DNA of 64,000 nt from a bacterium D16-56 (GCA_003611875.1 RAYY01000011.1:42353-106352); one strand, 5' to 3'; positions 1 through 9,249 are shown, counted from the first letter of the stretch. The notes: generated by a model from the sequence alone, not told the origin. A program made the numbers and translations.

Positions 1-609
1 CTTTTTCATGTCTTTACTGGTCAGTTCATCCTCAAGCATCTGGTATAAATAGCTGTCCTTGCCTGCCTGCTGATCCAAAAGGTCTCTCACATCCTTCAGG
101 AAGCTTCGAATCTCTGATAATTCCTTCTTGCTTAATTCTTCTTTGTCCTCAATCTTATATTTGAACTTTAAATGATCCCCATATTCATCCTCCCATTCTT
201 CAAAGACAATATCAAACTGATCCTCTATATTATCCAATTCATCATTCACTTCATCTATATCGGAAAAGATATCCCGACATTCCTTATAAGCATTACCTAT
301 AAATGGCGGACATACTGCATTGATATAATTTTCCAGGTTCGTATCCTGGCGATTTAAAAGCTTTACAATTTGATCTACAGGCTTTTTATAATTATTTCCC
401 ATTAATAATGCTGCGCCCACGCCGATCAAAGCAATCACAGCCAGACCTGCCCCTATTTTTATAAGCTTGTCTTTGTTTTTCATTAAGTTTGCAGCAGTAC
501 TTGCTGCTCCTGCTGTTTGGGACGTATCCTCTTCTGCCATACTAGCACCGCATACCCCGCAGAATTTTGATCCCTCCTCTACTTCACTTCCGCAATTTGG
601 ACAAAACAT
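1..609 (-). CDS. zinc-ribbon membrane protein, partial (runs off left edge)
   Basis: Open reading frame of 203 visible codons that continues past the window edge, so its C-terminus is unknown. It starts at an ATG preceded by AGGAGG. The N-terminus is a zinc ribbon with Cys pairs at residues 3/6 and 17/20, then a Ser/Thr/Ala linker, one membrane segment at about residues 50-70, and an acidic helical region probably outside the membrane. The next gene on the same strand has the same zinc-ribbon plus single-membrane-span design, so the two may be related surface or stress proteins. No catalytic motif is visible and the function is unknown. Confidence 0.8.
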   Translation of the reverse strand, partial: MFCPNCGSEVEEGSKFCGVCGASMAEEDTSQTAGAASTAANLMKNKDKLIKIGAGLAVIALIGVGAALLMGNNYKKPVDQIVKLLNRQDTNLENYINAVCPPFIGNAYKECRDIFSDIDEVNDELDNIEDQFDIVFEEWEDEYGDHLKFKYKIEDKEELSKKELSEIRSFLKDVRDLLDQQAGKDSYLYQMLEDELTSKDMKK

Positions 610-775
610 GATTACCCTCCTAAAATTATTATAATTTAATATGTTAAGGCACGTATTACAGAGTGCCCTTTAAGCATATCTTGTGACACCAAACGTCCGT
701 GCTCCGAAGGAGCATGAATGATTTTATTACAATACAGACCGCACAAGCTGCTGCTGACTGTAAAAGATTTATGGG

Positions 776-1825
776 TTATTGTCCGTATACTCCTATTTCT
801 GCAATAACCGTATCTGTATATTCTGTTCCCGGATATACATCCTGGATTGTCACCCGGATAGAAGATGCAGGTACGGGCTTGGAAAATTCCACCACCTGTT
901 CCAGCATCTCTTTTGGAAATGTCACTTCAAATAGCTGACCATCCAAATTAATGGTAAGGGTCTTTGGAACATTGTTCCGAATATACAGATCATCCCTGCG
1001 GTGATTCCCAAGAAGAAATGTAATTGCCTCCACCTGATACTCACGGTCAAAGCTGATTCCGATATATTCTCCGTTCCCATTCCCTTCCACACCCTCCTGC
1101 CAGCTTGTGACATTATCTCCGTCAAAGGCGCTCCAGGCAGAATTATCAATTTGAGAACCCGTCTGCACAATATAGGAAGAAGCCACTGCCGTATCCCTTA
1201 GCATTCCTGCCCGGATTTTTCCTGATAAATTCACCTGAGAGATCCGCTTTACCGTAAAGGCAGCCGGCTCTGCTGCAGCCATCGTTTCTGCCGTCCCCGT
1301 GTTTTCTGCTGACTCTGCACTTTCTGCCGCCGAAGCTGCATTTTCCCCTTCCTCAGCGCTCCTTGAATTTTGCCCTGCCTCATCTTCTCCCTCGGAGGAT
1401 TCCTTTCCCTGCATCTCCTCATCCTCCGGCTCCATACTTTCATACCCAGAAGAATTTTTCAAAGGATCCGACTCTCCGATGCCGGAAATATAGTAAAACA
1501 AAACACCCGCCCCGGCTCCGCATAAAACCAGGATCAAAAGAACGAGCGCCATTACCCAAGAACGGCCTGACTTGTTCTCCTTTTCAGAAGAACCGACCGG
1601 ATCCGCCCATGTCTCCGCAGCTGCAGCCGCCTGCTCTTTTCTCGATTGATCCTGCTCTGAAACAACCGGATTCTGACGCGGCATTACCTGCCCCTGGGGC
1701 CTTATCATAGACGGACCGGAAGTTCCCGCAGCCGAAGCTCCTGGTTTTACTGCGATTTTCTTCCCGCAGCCAGAACAAAACTGTGCACCGTCCCGCAGTT
1801 TTGCCCCGCAGTTTGAACAAAACAT
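776..1825 (-). CDS. zinc-ribbon membrane protein with C-terminal F5/8 type C-like (discoidin) domain
   Basis: A 349-residue protein. A zinc ribbon (CxxC at 3/6 and 17/20) is followed by a low-complexity linker, a membrane span at about 89-113, a long acidic Glu/Ser/Ala-rich stalk, and a globular domain from about 205 to the end. That last domain has the Trp-rich DGDNVTSWQEG and GEYIGISFD pattern of the F5/8 type C fold, close to the family named NADase-type translocation domain. Such domains bind ligands or carbohydrates, and the role here is inferred only. The start has a good GGGAGG site. The upstream zinc-ribbon gene lies on the same strand 166 bp away. Confidence 0.8.
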   Translation of the reverse strand: MFCSNCGAKLRDGAQFCSGCGKKIAVKPGASAAGTSGPSMIRPQGQVMPRQNPVVSEQDQSRKEQAAAAAETWADPVGSSEKENKSGRSWVMALVLLILVLCGAGAGVLFYYISGIGESDPLKNSSGYESMEPEDEEMQGKESSEGEDEAGQNSRSAEEGENAASAAESAESAENTGTAETMAAAEPAAFTVKRISQVNLSGKIRAGMLRDTAVASSYIVQTGSQIDNSAWSAFDGDNVTSWQEGVEGNGNGEYIGISFDREYQVEAITFLLGNHRRDDLYIRNNVPKTLTINLDGQLFEVTFPKEMLEQVVEFSKPVPASSIRVTIQDVYPGTEYTDTVIAEIGVYGQ

Positions 1826-2010
1826 ACTTTTCCTCCCTTATGTACTTTTCTTCATGTACTTTTCTTCCCAAAAAATACCTTTTGCCTTATAACCATTTCT
1901 GACTTAAATCAATCGGCAATATCCCGTCTTTCATTCTACCTTTTTCAACATATTCTTGTCAAGTAGAACATCGAACCTGACAATCAGCAGAAGCGCAGGC
2001 GCACTCAACT

Positions 2011-2391
2011 TCAGACAACCCTGTTACCTGCTCCGAAAGGGGAGGATCCTCCCCTTTTCCTGCTGTTGCTCCTGACAAATACCTTTCCTTGCTCAAGATA
2101 CAAATCCTTCTGTTCTTCTGTAAGGGAATGAAAGATCTGAAGAAGCTTCTCGTCCCTATAATCCGAATCCGTCTCCTCATGATAATCTAGTAAAAAATCA
2201 ATCGGGACATGAAAAAAGCCTGCAATTTTTTTTAAGGTATCAAAATCCGGTTCCCTGTTGCTGCGGACATAATTCCCCACAGCCCCGGCTGAGATGTTCA
2301 GCGCCTCCGCAAATTGCTTCTGACTTAATTCGTTTTCCTCCAACAGCTCCCGCAGAATATCTCCAAATTTCAAATCATCACACCCATTCAC
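2011..2391 (-). CDS. XRE-family helix-turn-helix regulator
   Basis: A 126-residue protein with a Cro/C1-type helix-turn-helix at about residues 12-66 (LSQKQFAEALNISAGAVGNY, then a PDFDTLKKIAGFF helix), followed by an acidic tail and a basic Ser/Gly-rich end. It is a DNA-binding repressor or activator. The in-frame start appears to be GTG with no clear Shine-Dalgarno, and a TTG 18 nt downstream is an alternative. It lies between the zinc-ribbon genes and the divergent MBOAT operon, so either could be its target, but no operator is evident. Confidence 0.8.
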   Translation of the reverse strand: MNGCDDLKFGDILRELLEENELSQKQFAEALNISAGAVGNYVRSNREPDFDTLKKIAGFFHVPIDFLLDYHEETDSDYRDEKLLQIFHSLTEEQKDLYLEQGKVFVRSNSRKRGGSSPFGAGNRVV

Positions 2392-2431
2392 AAGATTGTT
2401 ATACCATTCATAATCTGAATCGTTATCGTAT

Positions 2432-2462
2432 GTAACAGGTCAGATACTCCCTGAACTATTAC
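2432..2462. repeat. dispersed palindromic repeat, copy 1
   Basis: Imperfect inverted repeat of the form GTAACAGGTCAG...CTGAACTATTAC. The same palindrome occurs near 19.88 kb (perfect arms) and 24.70 kb, always between or at the ends of genes. It looks like a REP-like or MITE-like element. It has no T-tract, so it is unlikely to be a simple terminator. Confidence 0.55.
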
Positions 2463-2535
2463 TGTCGTGTTGCAATTTCATCAACCTAATCATACAAGCC
2501 CTTTTTATAAAACCAGAGAAAAACAACAAATTGAA

Positions 2536-2564
2536 TTGACACAATTCATTTTGAACGCTATAAT
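2536..2564 (+). promoter_or_regulatory. sigma-A promoter of the MBOAT operon
   Basis: Consensus TTGACA, a 17-bp spacer, then TATAAT, ending 58 bp before the MBOAT start codon. Both hexamers match the sigma-A consensus exactly. Confidence 0.8.
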
Positions 2565-2622
2565 ACCCCTGTAATCTGCCAAAATCCCATAAAATACAAC
2601 AAGAAGGTACAGGAAAATCCTT

Positions 2623-4074
2623 ATGAACATGTTATCCTTAAACTTTTATCTGTGTGTTGCAGGAATTACAGCTCTTTATTACACATTTCCCATCAAATAC
2701 CGTCCTTATGTACTTTTGGCTGGAAGTCTGGGCTTTTACTGTTGTCTGGCCGGAAAAGGCCGATGGATATTTCTGGCCTCCATCGGCATCAGCTATGGCT
2801 TTGGAATCGGGCTGGAATGGCTGAGAAATCATAAAAAAAGTCAAAATCTGCAGAGATCTGCCCTGGCCGGAGCAATTATTCTGACTGCCCTTCCCCTTAT
2901 TGTGACCAAGCATGGAAACTTTATTCTGGGCTCGCTGCTTCACCGTCCCGGCTATCCGTGGATCGTTCCTTTAGGGCTGTCCTTTTATACGATGCAGATC
3001 CTTTCCTATTTAGCAGATGTCTATAAAGGAGAAATCCCTGCAGAAAAAAATCTGCTACAATATGGCCTTTTTGTTTCCTTCTTTCCCCAGATCGTCCAAG
3101 GCCCCATCCCTCGGTACGGACAGCTTGCCTGCCAGCTTTCTAAAGGCCATCCATTTCAGGAAAAAACCTTTGTAAAAGGTTGTCAGATGATTTTGTGGGG
3201 ATTTTTTTTGAAAATGATGATTGCTGATAAAGTAGCAGTAGCAGTAAATACCGTGTTTGGAAACAGCGTTCGTTATCCGGGCGGCTATGTGCTGACAGCC
3301 GGATTTCTATACAGCATCCAGCTCTATACGGACTTTCTCTCCTGTGTCAGCATTGCCCAGGGAACTGCCGGATTATTCGGCATTCAGCTTACCGACAATT
3401 TCAGGCATCCCTATATGGCACGGTCTGTAAAGGATTTTTGGAGAAGATGGCACATTTCCTTAAGCTCCTGGCTTAGAGATTATATCTATATCCCTTTAGG
3501 AGGCAGTCGAAAAGGCACATGGAAAAAATACAGAAACCTACTGATTACCTTTGCAGTCAGCGGACTGTGGCATGGCTCTGGATATAAGTATCTTTTTTGG
3601 GGTCTGCTCCACGGTTTTTATCAGATTATGGAGGAATGGAGCGCTCCTTATTGTGAAAAATGCTGCCGTCTTTTCAAGCTTCCAAAGGAAGACCTGCTTC
3701 GCAGATACATAGAAAGAATCGTCACATTTTTCCTGGTTATGCTGGGATGGATCCTTTTTCGGGCGGACAGCTTGCGCCAGGGACTTGCCATGATTCGTTC
3801 CATGTTTCTGGTATGGAATCCCTGGATTTTCTTTAATGATTCCCTGCTTCAGTTAGGTTTGGGATGGAAAGACTGGACTGTTCTGGTCCTGTCCATATTC
3901 CTGCTGGCCAGAGTCAGTACTTTACAAAATAAAAAGGGTATCCGGGACTGGATTTTAAGCCAGCATATTGTTGCGAGATGGACCATTTATATTGGTGCCA
4001 TAGCCGTTATTTTGGTTTATGGAACCTATGGGTACGGATTTAACGCCCAGGATTTTATCTACGGAGGTTTTTAG
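2623..4074 (+). CDS. MBOAT-family membrane O-acyltransferase (AlgI/DltB type)
   Basis: A 483-residue polytopic membrane protein. The MBOAT signature is clear: SVKDFWRRWHISLSSWLRDY at about 267-286, then IPLGG, and the catalytic-type His317 in SGLWHGSG. Members move an acyl group across the membrane onto an extracellular polymer (alginate, teichoic acid D-alanine, or peptidoglycan). The stop codon directly abuts the ATG of the next gene, an SGNH protein, which is the usual partner that completes transfer outside the cell. The polymer acylated here cannot be told from sequence. It is expressed from the strong promoter just upstream. Confidence 0.92.
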   Translation: MNMLSLNFYLCVAGITALYYTFPIKYRPYVLLAGSLGFYCCLAGKGRWIFLASIGISYGFGIGLEWLRNHKKSQNLQRSALAGAIILTALPLIVTKHGNFILGSLLHRPGYPWIVPLGLSFYTMQILSYLADVYKGEIPAEKNLLQYGLFVSFFPQIVQGPIPRYGQLACQLSKGHPFQEKTFVKGCQMILWGFFLKMMIADKVAVAVNTVFGNSVRYPGGYVLTAGFLYSIQLYTDFLSCVSIAQGTAGLFGIQLTDNFRHPYMARSVKDFWRRWHISLSSWLRDYIYIPLGGSRKGTWKKYRNLLITFAVSGLWHGSGYKYLFWGLLHGFYQIMEEWSAPYCEKCCRLFKLPKEDLLRRYIERIVTFFLVMLGWILFRADSLRQGLAMIRSMFLVWNPWIFFNDSLLQLGLGWKDWTVLVLSIFLLARVSTLQNKKGIRDWILSQHIVARWTIYIGAIAVILVYGTYGYGFNAQDFIYGGF

Positions 4075-5562
4075 ATGAAGCATTTAAAAAAGCTATTAAT
4101 AAAGGCAATCATCTTTGTTATGCTTTCATCAGGAACTGTGCTGTTCCTGAATCAGGTCCTTACTCCAAAGTATTTTTATAACAACACCTGGCCCACCACC
4201 TCCACCTATCTGGGATTTTACAAGATGGAGAGAAACACGGTTGATGTTCTGTTTTTCGGAAGCAGCCACGCTGCCTCCTCATTTTCCCCTCAGATCCTTT
4301 ATGATCGTTATGGCATTACCAGCTACAACTTAGGCTGCGAGCAGCAAAATCTGATCACATCCTATTATTGGCTGAAAGAGGCCCTTCGCTTCCAAAAGCC
4401 AAAGGCTATCGTGCTGGACTGCTATATTCTCTTTCCATACAACAAAGGAGAAGCTCTCAATGCATCCGAAAGCTGTACCAGAAAAGCTATGGACTACATG
4501 AAGTGGTCGCCTGTAAAATGGGAAGCAGTTCATGCAATCTGCGCTGTTGATGAAAAGCAGACCTTATCCAGCTATTATCTTCCTAATATTCGTTTTCACA
4601 CACGCTGGACAGGTCTTAATGAGGAAGATTTTACCTTTTCCCAAATGAGCTCCCATTATGAGCTAAAAGGATTTACAGCCCTTTCCAAGTTTTCTGAAAA
4701 TCAGGATTACCATCCTTTTTCGGCTGAAGAAAGTAATGATGAGGAGCCTATGGTGGAGCTGATGGAAGAATATTTGGATAAAATCACAGAACTTTGCAGT
4801 CAGCAGGGAATTTCCCTTCTGCTGGTGAAAACCCCCAGCGTTTCAGAAGATGTAAAAAAATATAACCGCCTTCAAAGATATGCCGAAGAACACGAACTTG
4901 CGTTTATTGATTTTAATGAAAATCATATTTATCATAAGATCGGATATGACTTTGCCATAGACAATGCTGATAGCGGCCACGGCAATGCCTGGGGCGCCGC
5001 CAGAATTACTTCCTATTTGGGGAAGCTTCTACAGAACCAATATGGTTTGGCAGAAAAAACAGATATTCAATGGGAAGAAACCAAAGAATATTATAAGGAT
5101 GTGATCAAAGACTGCTCTTTAAAAATGATAACTGATATGGACTGTTACCTGGACTTAATCAAAGATCACCGTTATTGGATTATGATTGCCGTAAAAGACG
5201 AAGGGACAGAGGCACTAGATGACAATCTTCTGCAGAGGCTGAGAAATCTGGGTCTGAAGGCAGAGCTGGAAGGAGAATACCGAAGCAGCTACTATGGAAT
5301 CGTTGCAGAGGGAAATGTAAAAGAAGCCTTAGGATATGAGATGCTTAAGGAAGCTGGAACCATAAGAAATGGAAGAAGCTATTACGAGATTTCCAGTGCA
5401 GGGTATGAGAATGGAAATACCTGCTCTATCCGGATTGACGGAACAGAATACGCCAAAAATATGCGCGGTATAAATATTGTAGTTTACAATCATGTGACGA
5501 AAACCGTGGTAGATTCTGTCTGCTTTGACACCCATACAAAGGGGGCAAAAGCACAGAGGTAA
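4075..5562 (+). CDS. SGNH-like acyl-transfer partner with C-terminal FAM3/ILEI-like domain
   Basis: A 495-residue protein starting at the base after the MBOAT stop, so translation is coupled. An N-terminal membrane anchor (about 8-27) is followed by an SGNH-hydrolase-like domain with the Ser block FFGSSHA at about 60-66 and the D-S-G-H-G-N block near 299-304, as in DltD/AlgJ-type partners. After about residue 345 there is a second domain with a YWIMIAVKDEGTEALDD block and a RGINIVVYN..FDTHT end. These resemble the ILEI/FAM3 (interleukin-like EMT inducer) fold, which binds glycan in eukaryotes. It probably acts outside the membrane in the MBOAT pathway, and the tail may bind the glycan acceptor (inference). 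Confidence 0.82.
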   Translation: MKHLKKLLIKAIIFVMLSSGTVLFLNQVLTPKYFYNNTWPTTSTYLGFYKMERNTVDVLFFGSSHAASSFSPQILYDRYGITSYNLGCEQQNLITSYYWLKEALRFQKPKAIVLDCYILFPYNKGEALNASESCTRKAMDYMKWSPVKWEAVHAICAVDEKQTLSSYYLPNIRFHTRWTGLNEEDFTFSQMSSHYELKGFTALSKFSENQDYHPFSAEESNDEEPMVELMEEYLDKITELCSQQGISLLLVKTPSVSEDVKKYNRLQRYAEEHELAFIDFNENHIYHKIGYDFAIDNADSGHGNAWGAARITSYLGKLLQNQYGLAEKTDIQWEETKEYYKDVIKDCSLKMITDMDCYLDLIKDHRYWIMIAVKDEGTEALDDNLLQRLRNLGLKAELEGEYRSSYYGIVAEGNVKEALGYEMLKEAGTIRNGRSYYEISSAGYENGNTCSIRIDGTEYAKNMRGINIVVYNHVTKTVVDSVCFDTHTKGAKAQR

Positions 5563-5577
5563 ATACATGTCAGAAAG

Positions 5578-5628
5578 ACACGTTCCCCTGTTGATCTAAT
5601 CAATACAGAATCCCCAAGGGGAACGTGT
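5578..5628. terminator. hairpin after the MBOAT operon
   Basis: Perfect 11-bp inverted repeat (ACACGTTCCCC / GGGGAACGTGT) with a 29-nt loop, 15 bp after the SGNH gene. No T-tract follows, so it may be a weak terminator or an mRNA-stabilising hairpin. Confidence 0.45.
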
Positions 5629-5818
5629 ACAATACAATAATACGATGTCCTATTCATCGCTTAGTAACTGTTAAGAATTAACTTTACATATAATACTTGT
5701 GCTTCCGCCATAGACAAATTCTGCAGCACATCACATGTATACATCATATCTCTTTTCTCTGCTCTAACGGTATCTTTGTACTAGAGATTACAAAATGCGT
5801 TTTTCCAGTTCCTGTAAC

Positions 5819-6493
5819 TTAGTCTATGTACTCTAACAGTTCCGGATATACGTCTTTGTTATCCCTTATCAACCACCTTTTAAAAGCAGCAAATGGTGAA
5901 CTGCTGCTTAATTGCATCTGTAAAAGATACATCAAATCTTCTTTTTCTTCGTCTTCAGATTCCTGGTATTCACGAACATATTCCTTAAAATCAGAAAGCT
6001 CTTTTCTTAGGGTTCTCCTCAATATGGTGGCTTCCATCTTCTTTTGGGGCGTAGAACCATAATAAACTTCCTGAAGTAACTTTATAGTATTTTGTGTTTC
6101 TATTCTGCTATCAAGCATATCAAAAATCAGCTTCTCATCCCTTCCAAAGTATCCTTCCTTCCGAAAAGCTATCATATCCTCGACATTCTCTTTGGTACAA
6201 TCGATAATGGGATCAAATTTATCTGATTTTATATTGTTGCAATGAGCGCAGGATAAAAAGAGGTTATCCCAACTATATTTTAATTCTATATTCCCATGAT
6301 GTGGATTCAAGTGTTCAATATGATAGGAAGTAATCTGTTTGTTTTCGCAAATATAGCATTTTCCGTGAAACATTTCTTTTAGTGCAGCATTTACTTCCGG
6401 AGTATTATAAGAGCCATTCTTTAGCCTTTCTCTCTCCAGTGAGTCCATGGCCCTTCTGGATTTTTCTGTTATTTTCCGTTCCACTTTTATCAT
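5819..6493 (-). CDS. ptuB: HNH endonuclease, PtuB-like (Septu defence)
   Basis: A 224-residue HNH nuclease. It has a CYIC pair near residue 45, the YHIEHLNP strand with the catalytic His, then CAHCNNIKSDK, giving two zinc-binding CxxC pairs around the HNH core. The rest is helical and charged. Its ATG overlaps the stop of the upstream AAA ATPase by 4 bp. An ATPase followed by a small HNH protein is the layout of the Septu (PtuA-PtuB) anti-phage system, in which PtuB cuts nucleic acid when PtuA is triggered. No retron reverse transcriptase lies nearby, so a retron-associated version is unlikely. The assignment is by domain and order only. Confidence 0.72.
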   Translation of the reverse strand: MIKVERKITEKSRRAMDSLERERLKNGSYNTPEVNAALKEMFHGKCYICENKQITSYHIEHLNPHHGNIELKYSWDNLFLSCAHCNNIKSDKFDPIIDCTKENVEDMIAFRKEGYFGRDEKLIFDMLDSRIETQNTIKLLQEVYYGSTPQKKMEATILRRTLRKELSDFKEYVREYQESEDEEKEDLMYLLQMQLSSSSPFAAFKRWLIRDNKDVYPELLEYID

Positions 6494-7731
6494 AAATGCT
6501 TTCCTTCTATTTCTTTAAATATACTCGCTGCCTCTTTTGATAATCCACTTGGAATATTTTTTAGTTTGCTCCGGAGTCTCGCCCTCTCTGCGCGTTCTTC
6601 TTCGGTTAAACTTATTTTTCCTTTCAAATATTTGTATCTATTCAATTTCTCTTTTAATTTATCTGAATATTCATCTGATCCGAAATATCCTTCTGCAAGG
6701 TCATCAGAAGAATACAAAAATAAATTCTCCATCTCTGTGCAATTTTCCAAATCATATACTTTGGCATTGGAAATAGAATTCAGAATATAGGGCGAATGTG
6801 TCGTAATAATAAACTGAATTCGCGGAAAAAAGTCTGTTAAGAATGGCATAATTTTCTTCTGCAGGCCAATATGAAGGTGAGTTTCAATTTCATCGATTAA
6901 TGCAATTCCCTCGATGTCATATTTACTGATTTCATTCCCTAAAAGCCAGTTCTTATCCATTCTTAAAATCAAATCAGATACAATCCGAATAACTGAAGAA
7001 TATCCGTCCGAAAGTTCTTCAAGGTCAAATGGAATCCTGCCGGATTGGTGAATTTTAAAATTATACTCTTTATAGTCGTATTTTAAATTAATGCTATCAT
7101 CATCCAGCAAAATTCGTAAAGCTCCTACGAACCGTTCAAACCAAGCCTGAATTCTATCCACAACATCCATATCTCCTTCGTTTCTCGCATATGCCTGCTG
7201 TGTCTTTAAATGTACCATATATTGATGAAGAAGCTTTCCAGGTTCGGAATTAACACCATAGGAATCGTCCAATTTAATATCATGAATCCCTTGAGCACGA
7301 ATAATCTGTGCCTTTCTGTTGGCCGGAAAATATGCTGTTATAAAATCTCCCAGAGCATACAAAGACTCCAAATGCTTACTATCGTTAAATAAAACTTTTA
7401 CTCCATCTGCATATCGCCTTATTTGTTCCAAAGTATTTGTATTAAATATATTACCCTTTTTAATTTCATATTTCTCTGCTTCTGTCTCTGCCTTATCTAA
7501 GCTTTCCTCTATCTTTTGCAATTTAGGAATATGGTGTTCAATTAACGCATTAAATTGTTTCTCGTTTATTGCCTGCAAATATTTTTCCAATGCTATGAGC
7601 AAAGAAGTCTTTCCGGATCCGTTTTTACCGGTAACAATTAAATGCTGCCTTTGCTCCGCATTTAAAGAAATAATGATGTCGGATAAATGTCTCAACCTTT
7701 CAATCCTAATTTCTGTAATATAATGTTCCAT
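6490..7731 (-). CDS. ptuA: AAA/ABC-type ATPase, PtuA-like (Septu defence)
   Basis: A 413-residue ATPase of the OLD/RecF-like ABC class. Walker A is GKNGSGKTS at about 35-43. A helical insert covers about 45-110. The signature-like ELSDGYSS lies near 235, Walker B ALIDEIETHLH near 280, and the H-loop ITTHSPYI near 312. The compact length without a long coiled coil fits PtuA. It is translationally coupled to the HNH gene downstream. Together they form a candidate Septu system located outside the mobile elements recognised further right. The promoter is probably in the AT-rich 120 bp upstream. Confidence 0.72.
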   Translation of the reverse strand: MEHYITEIRIERLRHLSDIIISLNAEQRQHLIVTGKNGSGKTSLLIALEKYLQAINEKQFNALIEHHIPKLQKIEESLDKAETEAEKYEIKKGNIFNTNTLEQIRRYADGVKVLFNDSKHLESLYALGDFITAYFPANRKAQIIRAQGIHDIKLDDSYGVNSEPGKLLHQYMVHLKTQQAYARNEGDMDVVDRIQAWFERFVGALRILLDDDSINLKYDYKEYNFKIHQSGRIPFDLEELSDGYSSVIRIVSDLILRMDKNWLLGNEISKYDIEGIALIDEIETHLHIGLQKKIMPFLTDFFPRIQFIITTHSPYILNSISNAKVYDLENCTEMENLFLYSSDDLAEGYFGSDEYSDKLKEKLNRYKYLKGKISLTEEERAERARLRSKLKNIPSGLSKEAASIFKEIEGKHL

Positions 7732-7857
7732 CTTTTCTCCTTATCGGGATTTCCTATTCTTTATTATATTCCATGCTTTTATATGATTCAATAACTTCCT
7801 TCTTTCCTGATTTTCTTTTTCAATCCCACACAAAAGACAAAACCCATCAGCAATACG

Positions 7858-8883
7858 TCAGTCTGTCGTACTGCGGCGTTTCAATACAGGAGTAATCACC
7901 TGGTGGATCGGTTCACGTAAAGGCACAGGCTTTCTTTTTTTTCGCTCATTCATCTGCATGACCAGAAGCTCCATAGCCTGATATGCAATCTTTTCAATCT
8001 GCTGTCCCACAGTGCTGATAGGGATAATGGCAGAACTAGCAATCGGAGAGTCATCAAATCCTACAATCCGGTATTCTTCAGGAAGACAGCCGTATTTCCG
8101 TATAATCAAATTTAGAAAGATATTGGCATGGGTATCGTTGGATACAAAGATCCCTTTCTTTTTTCCTTTATAATTTTCTTCCATTTCCTGAAGAATTTCT
8201 CCGATCCGTTTTTCATTTTCCTCATAGGTTCTTCCAAAGCTGGTGAGAAGCAGCTTGTACGGCCGGTTGTATTCCTGACAAATATCTAAAAATCCCTGAA
8301 TCCGCTGATATCCTGGTGTTGTTTCGGATACCTGCTGGTTAAGATGAAACAGGATGTCGCAGTTGTTTTTGCACAGCAAGCTGGTAGCCTGGACAGCCCC
8401 CATGTAATTGTCTGTGTTCACGCTGCAGGTGTACTGATCTTCACGTTCTATCGTGACTACAGGAACATTATAAGCAGCCAAATCTTTTGAAGCAATAGTA
8501 TGGCTCAGGACAATAAGTCCCTCAATCTTATAAGCCAGCAATTCCTGAATATACTGCTGTTCAATCGTCTTATCCAAATTTCCCTCAAATACCAAAAATT
8601 TATACCCGAATTTTTCATAAGTAGCCAGGATTTCTGATAACATCTGAGCATAGTAATGCATATACAGATCAGGAATGAGAATGCCTACAAATTCCGTTTT
8701 TCCGTTAGCCAGAATCCGTGCCACCTTATTCTCTTTATAATTCAATGCTTCCAACGCGTCTGAAATAATCTTCTGGTTCTCCAAAGTCAGAGAATCAGGG
8801 TTGTTGAAATACCTGGATATGGTAGTTTTAGAAAAATTCGTGTATTTTGCAATATCATCAAATGTTACATTCTTTTTTCCCAT
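7858..8883 (-). CDS. scrR: LacI-family regulator of the sucrose locus
   Basis: A 341-residue LacI/GalR repressor: N-terminal helix-turn-helix at about 6-50 (VTFDDIAKYTNFSKTTISRY), hinge, and periplasmic-binding-protein-like sugar domain. It is divergent from the sucrose hydrolase and PTS genes, with two similar 14-bp palindromes between them, so it very likely controls both and itself. The inducer is probably sucrose, sucrose-6-phosphate or fructose (inference). The transcript has an unusually long leader of about 150 nt with three CTTAG-type repeats. Confidence 0.85.
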   Translation of the reverse strand: MGKKNVTFDDIAKYTNFSKTTISRYFNNPDSLTLENQKIISDALEALNYKENKVARILANGKTEFVGILIPDLYMHYYAQMLSEILATYEKFGYKFLVFEGNLDKTIEQQYIQELLAYKIEGLIVLSHTIASKDLAAYNVPVVTIEREDQYTCSVNTDNYMGAVQATSLLCKNNCDILFHLNQQVSETTPGYQRIQGFLDICQEYNRPYKLLLTSFGRTYEENEKRIGEILQEMEENYKGKKKGIFVSNDTHANIFLNLIIRKYGCLPEEYRIVGFDDSPIASSAIIPISTVGQQIEKIAYQAMELLVMQMNERKKRKPVPLREPIHQVITPVLKRRSTTD

Positions 8884-9041
8884 TTTGTGCGGTCCTTTAC
8901 TTCAATTACTTACGGATCCCTTTTGACCCTACCAATAGTTCACCATGTCCACTAACCTCACCGTTCACCTTCGGCTCCGGTTCGCTAAGTGGCCAGGTAT
9001 ATGTTCTCACTAAGCTCGTAAAAACCTCGCTAAGTGTTCAA

Positions 9042-9071
9042 ATTATACCATAAAAAACAGAAAATTGTAAG
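9042..9071 (-). promoter_or_regulatory. promoter of the LacI-family gene
   Basis: On the minus strand a TATAAT is preceded by CTTACA with an 18-bp spacer. Operator 1 begins 7 bp upstream of this -35 region, which fits autoregulation. Confidence 0.55.
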
Positions 9072-9077
9072 AGTAAC

Positions 9078-9091
9078 CGGTAATGTTACCG
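9078..9091. promoter_or_regulatory. LacI-type operator O1
   Basis: Perfect inverted repeat CGGTAA-TG-TTACCG, the 6+2+6 layout typical of LacI-family sites. A second, similar site lies 126 bp away at the hydrolase promoter. Confidence 0.65.
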
Positions 9092-9158
9092 TTTTTGTGA
9101 CATTTTCATAAAAAAGAATATATCTGTTCGGCAGTAATGCTGAAATCAAAAACCAGCA

Positions 9159-9187
9159 TTGACAAGAAAGAAATAGAATGATAAGAT
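9159..9187 (+). promoter_or_regulatory. promoter of the sucrose operon
   Basis: TTGACA, 17-bp spacer, TAAGAT. The start site would fall a few bases before operator O2, so a bound repressor would block transcription. Confidence 0.75.
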
Positions 9188-9203
9188 AAACGCATAAAGT
9201 TAC

Positions 9204-9217
9204 CGGTTACTTAACCA
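9204..9217. promoter_or_regulatory. LacI-type operator O2
   Basis: CGGTTA-CT-TAACCA has the same spacing and near-identical half sites as O1 and sits just downstream of the -10 box, a classic repressor position. Confidence 0.65.
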
Positions 9218-9249
9218 GTACCAAAACCGATTATGAACGGAGGGTGAAT

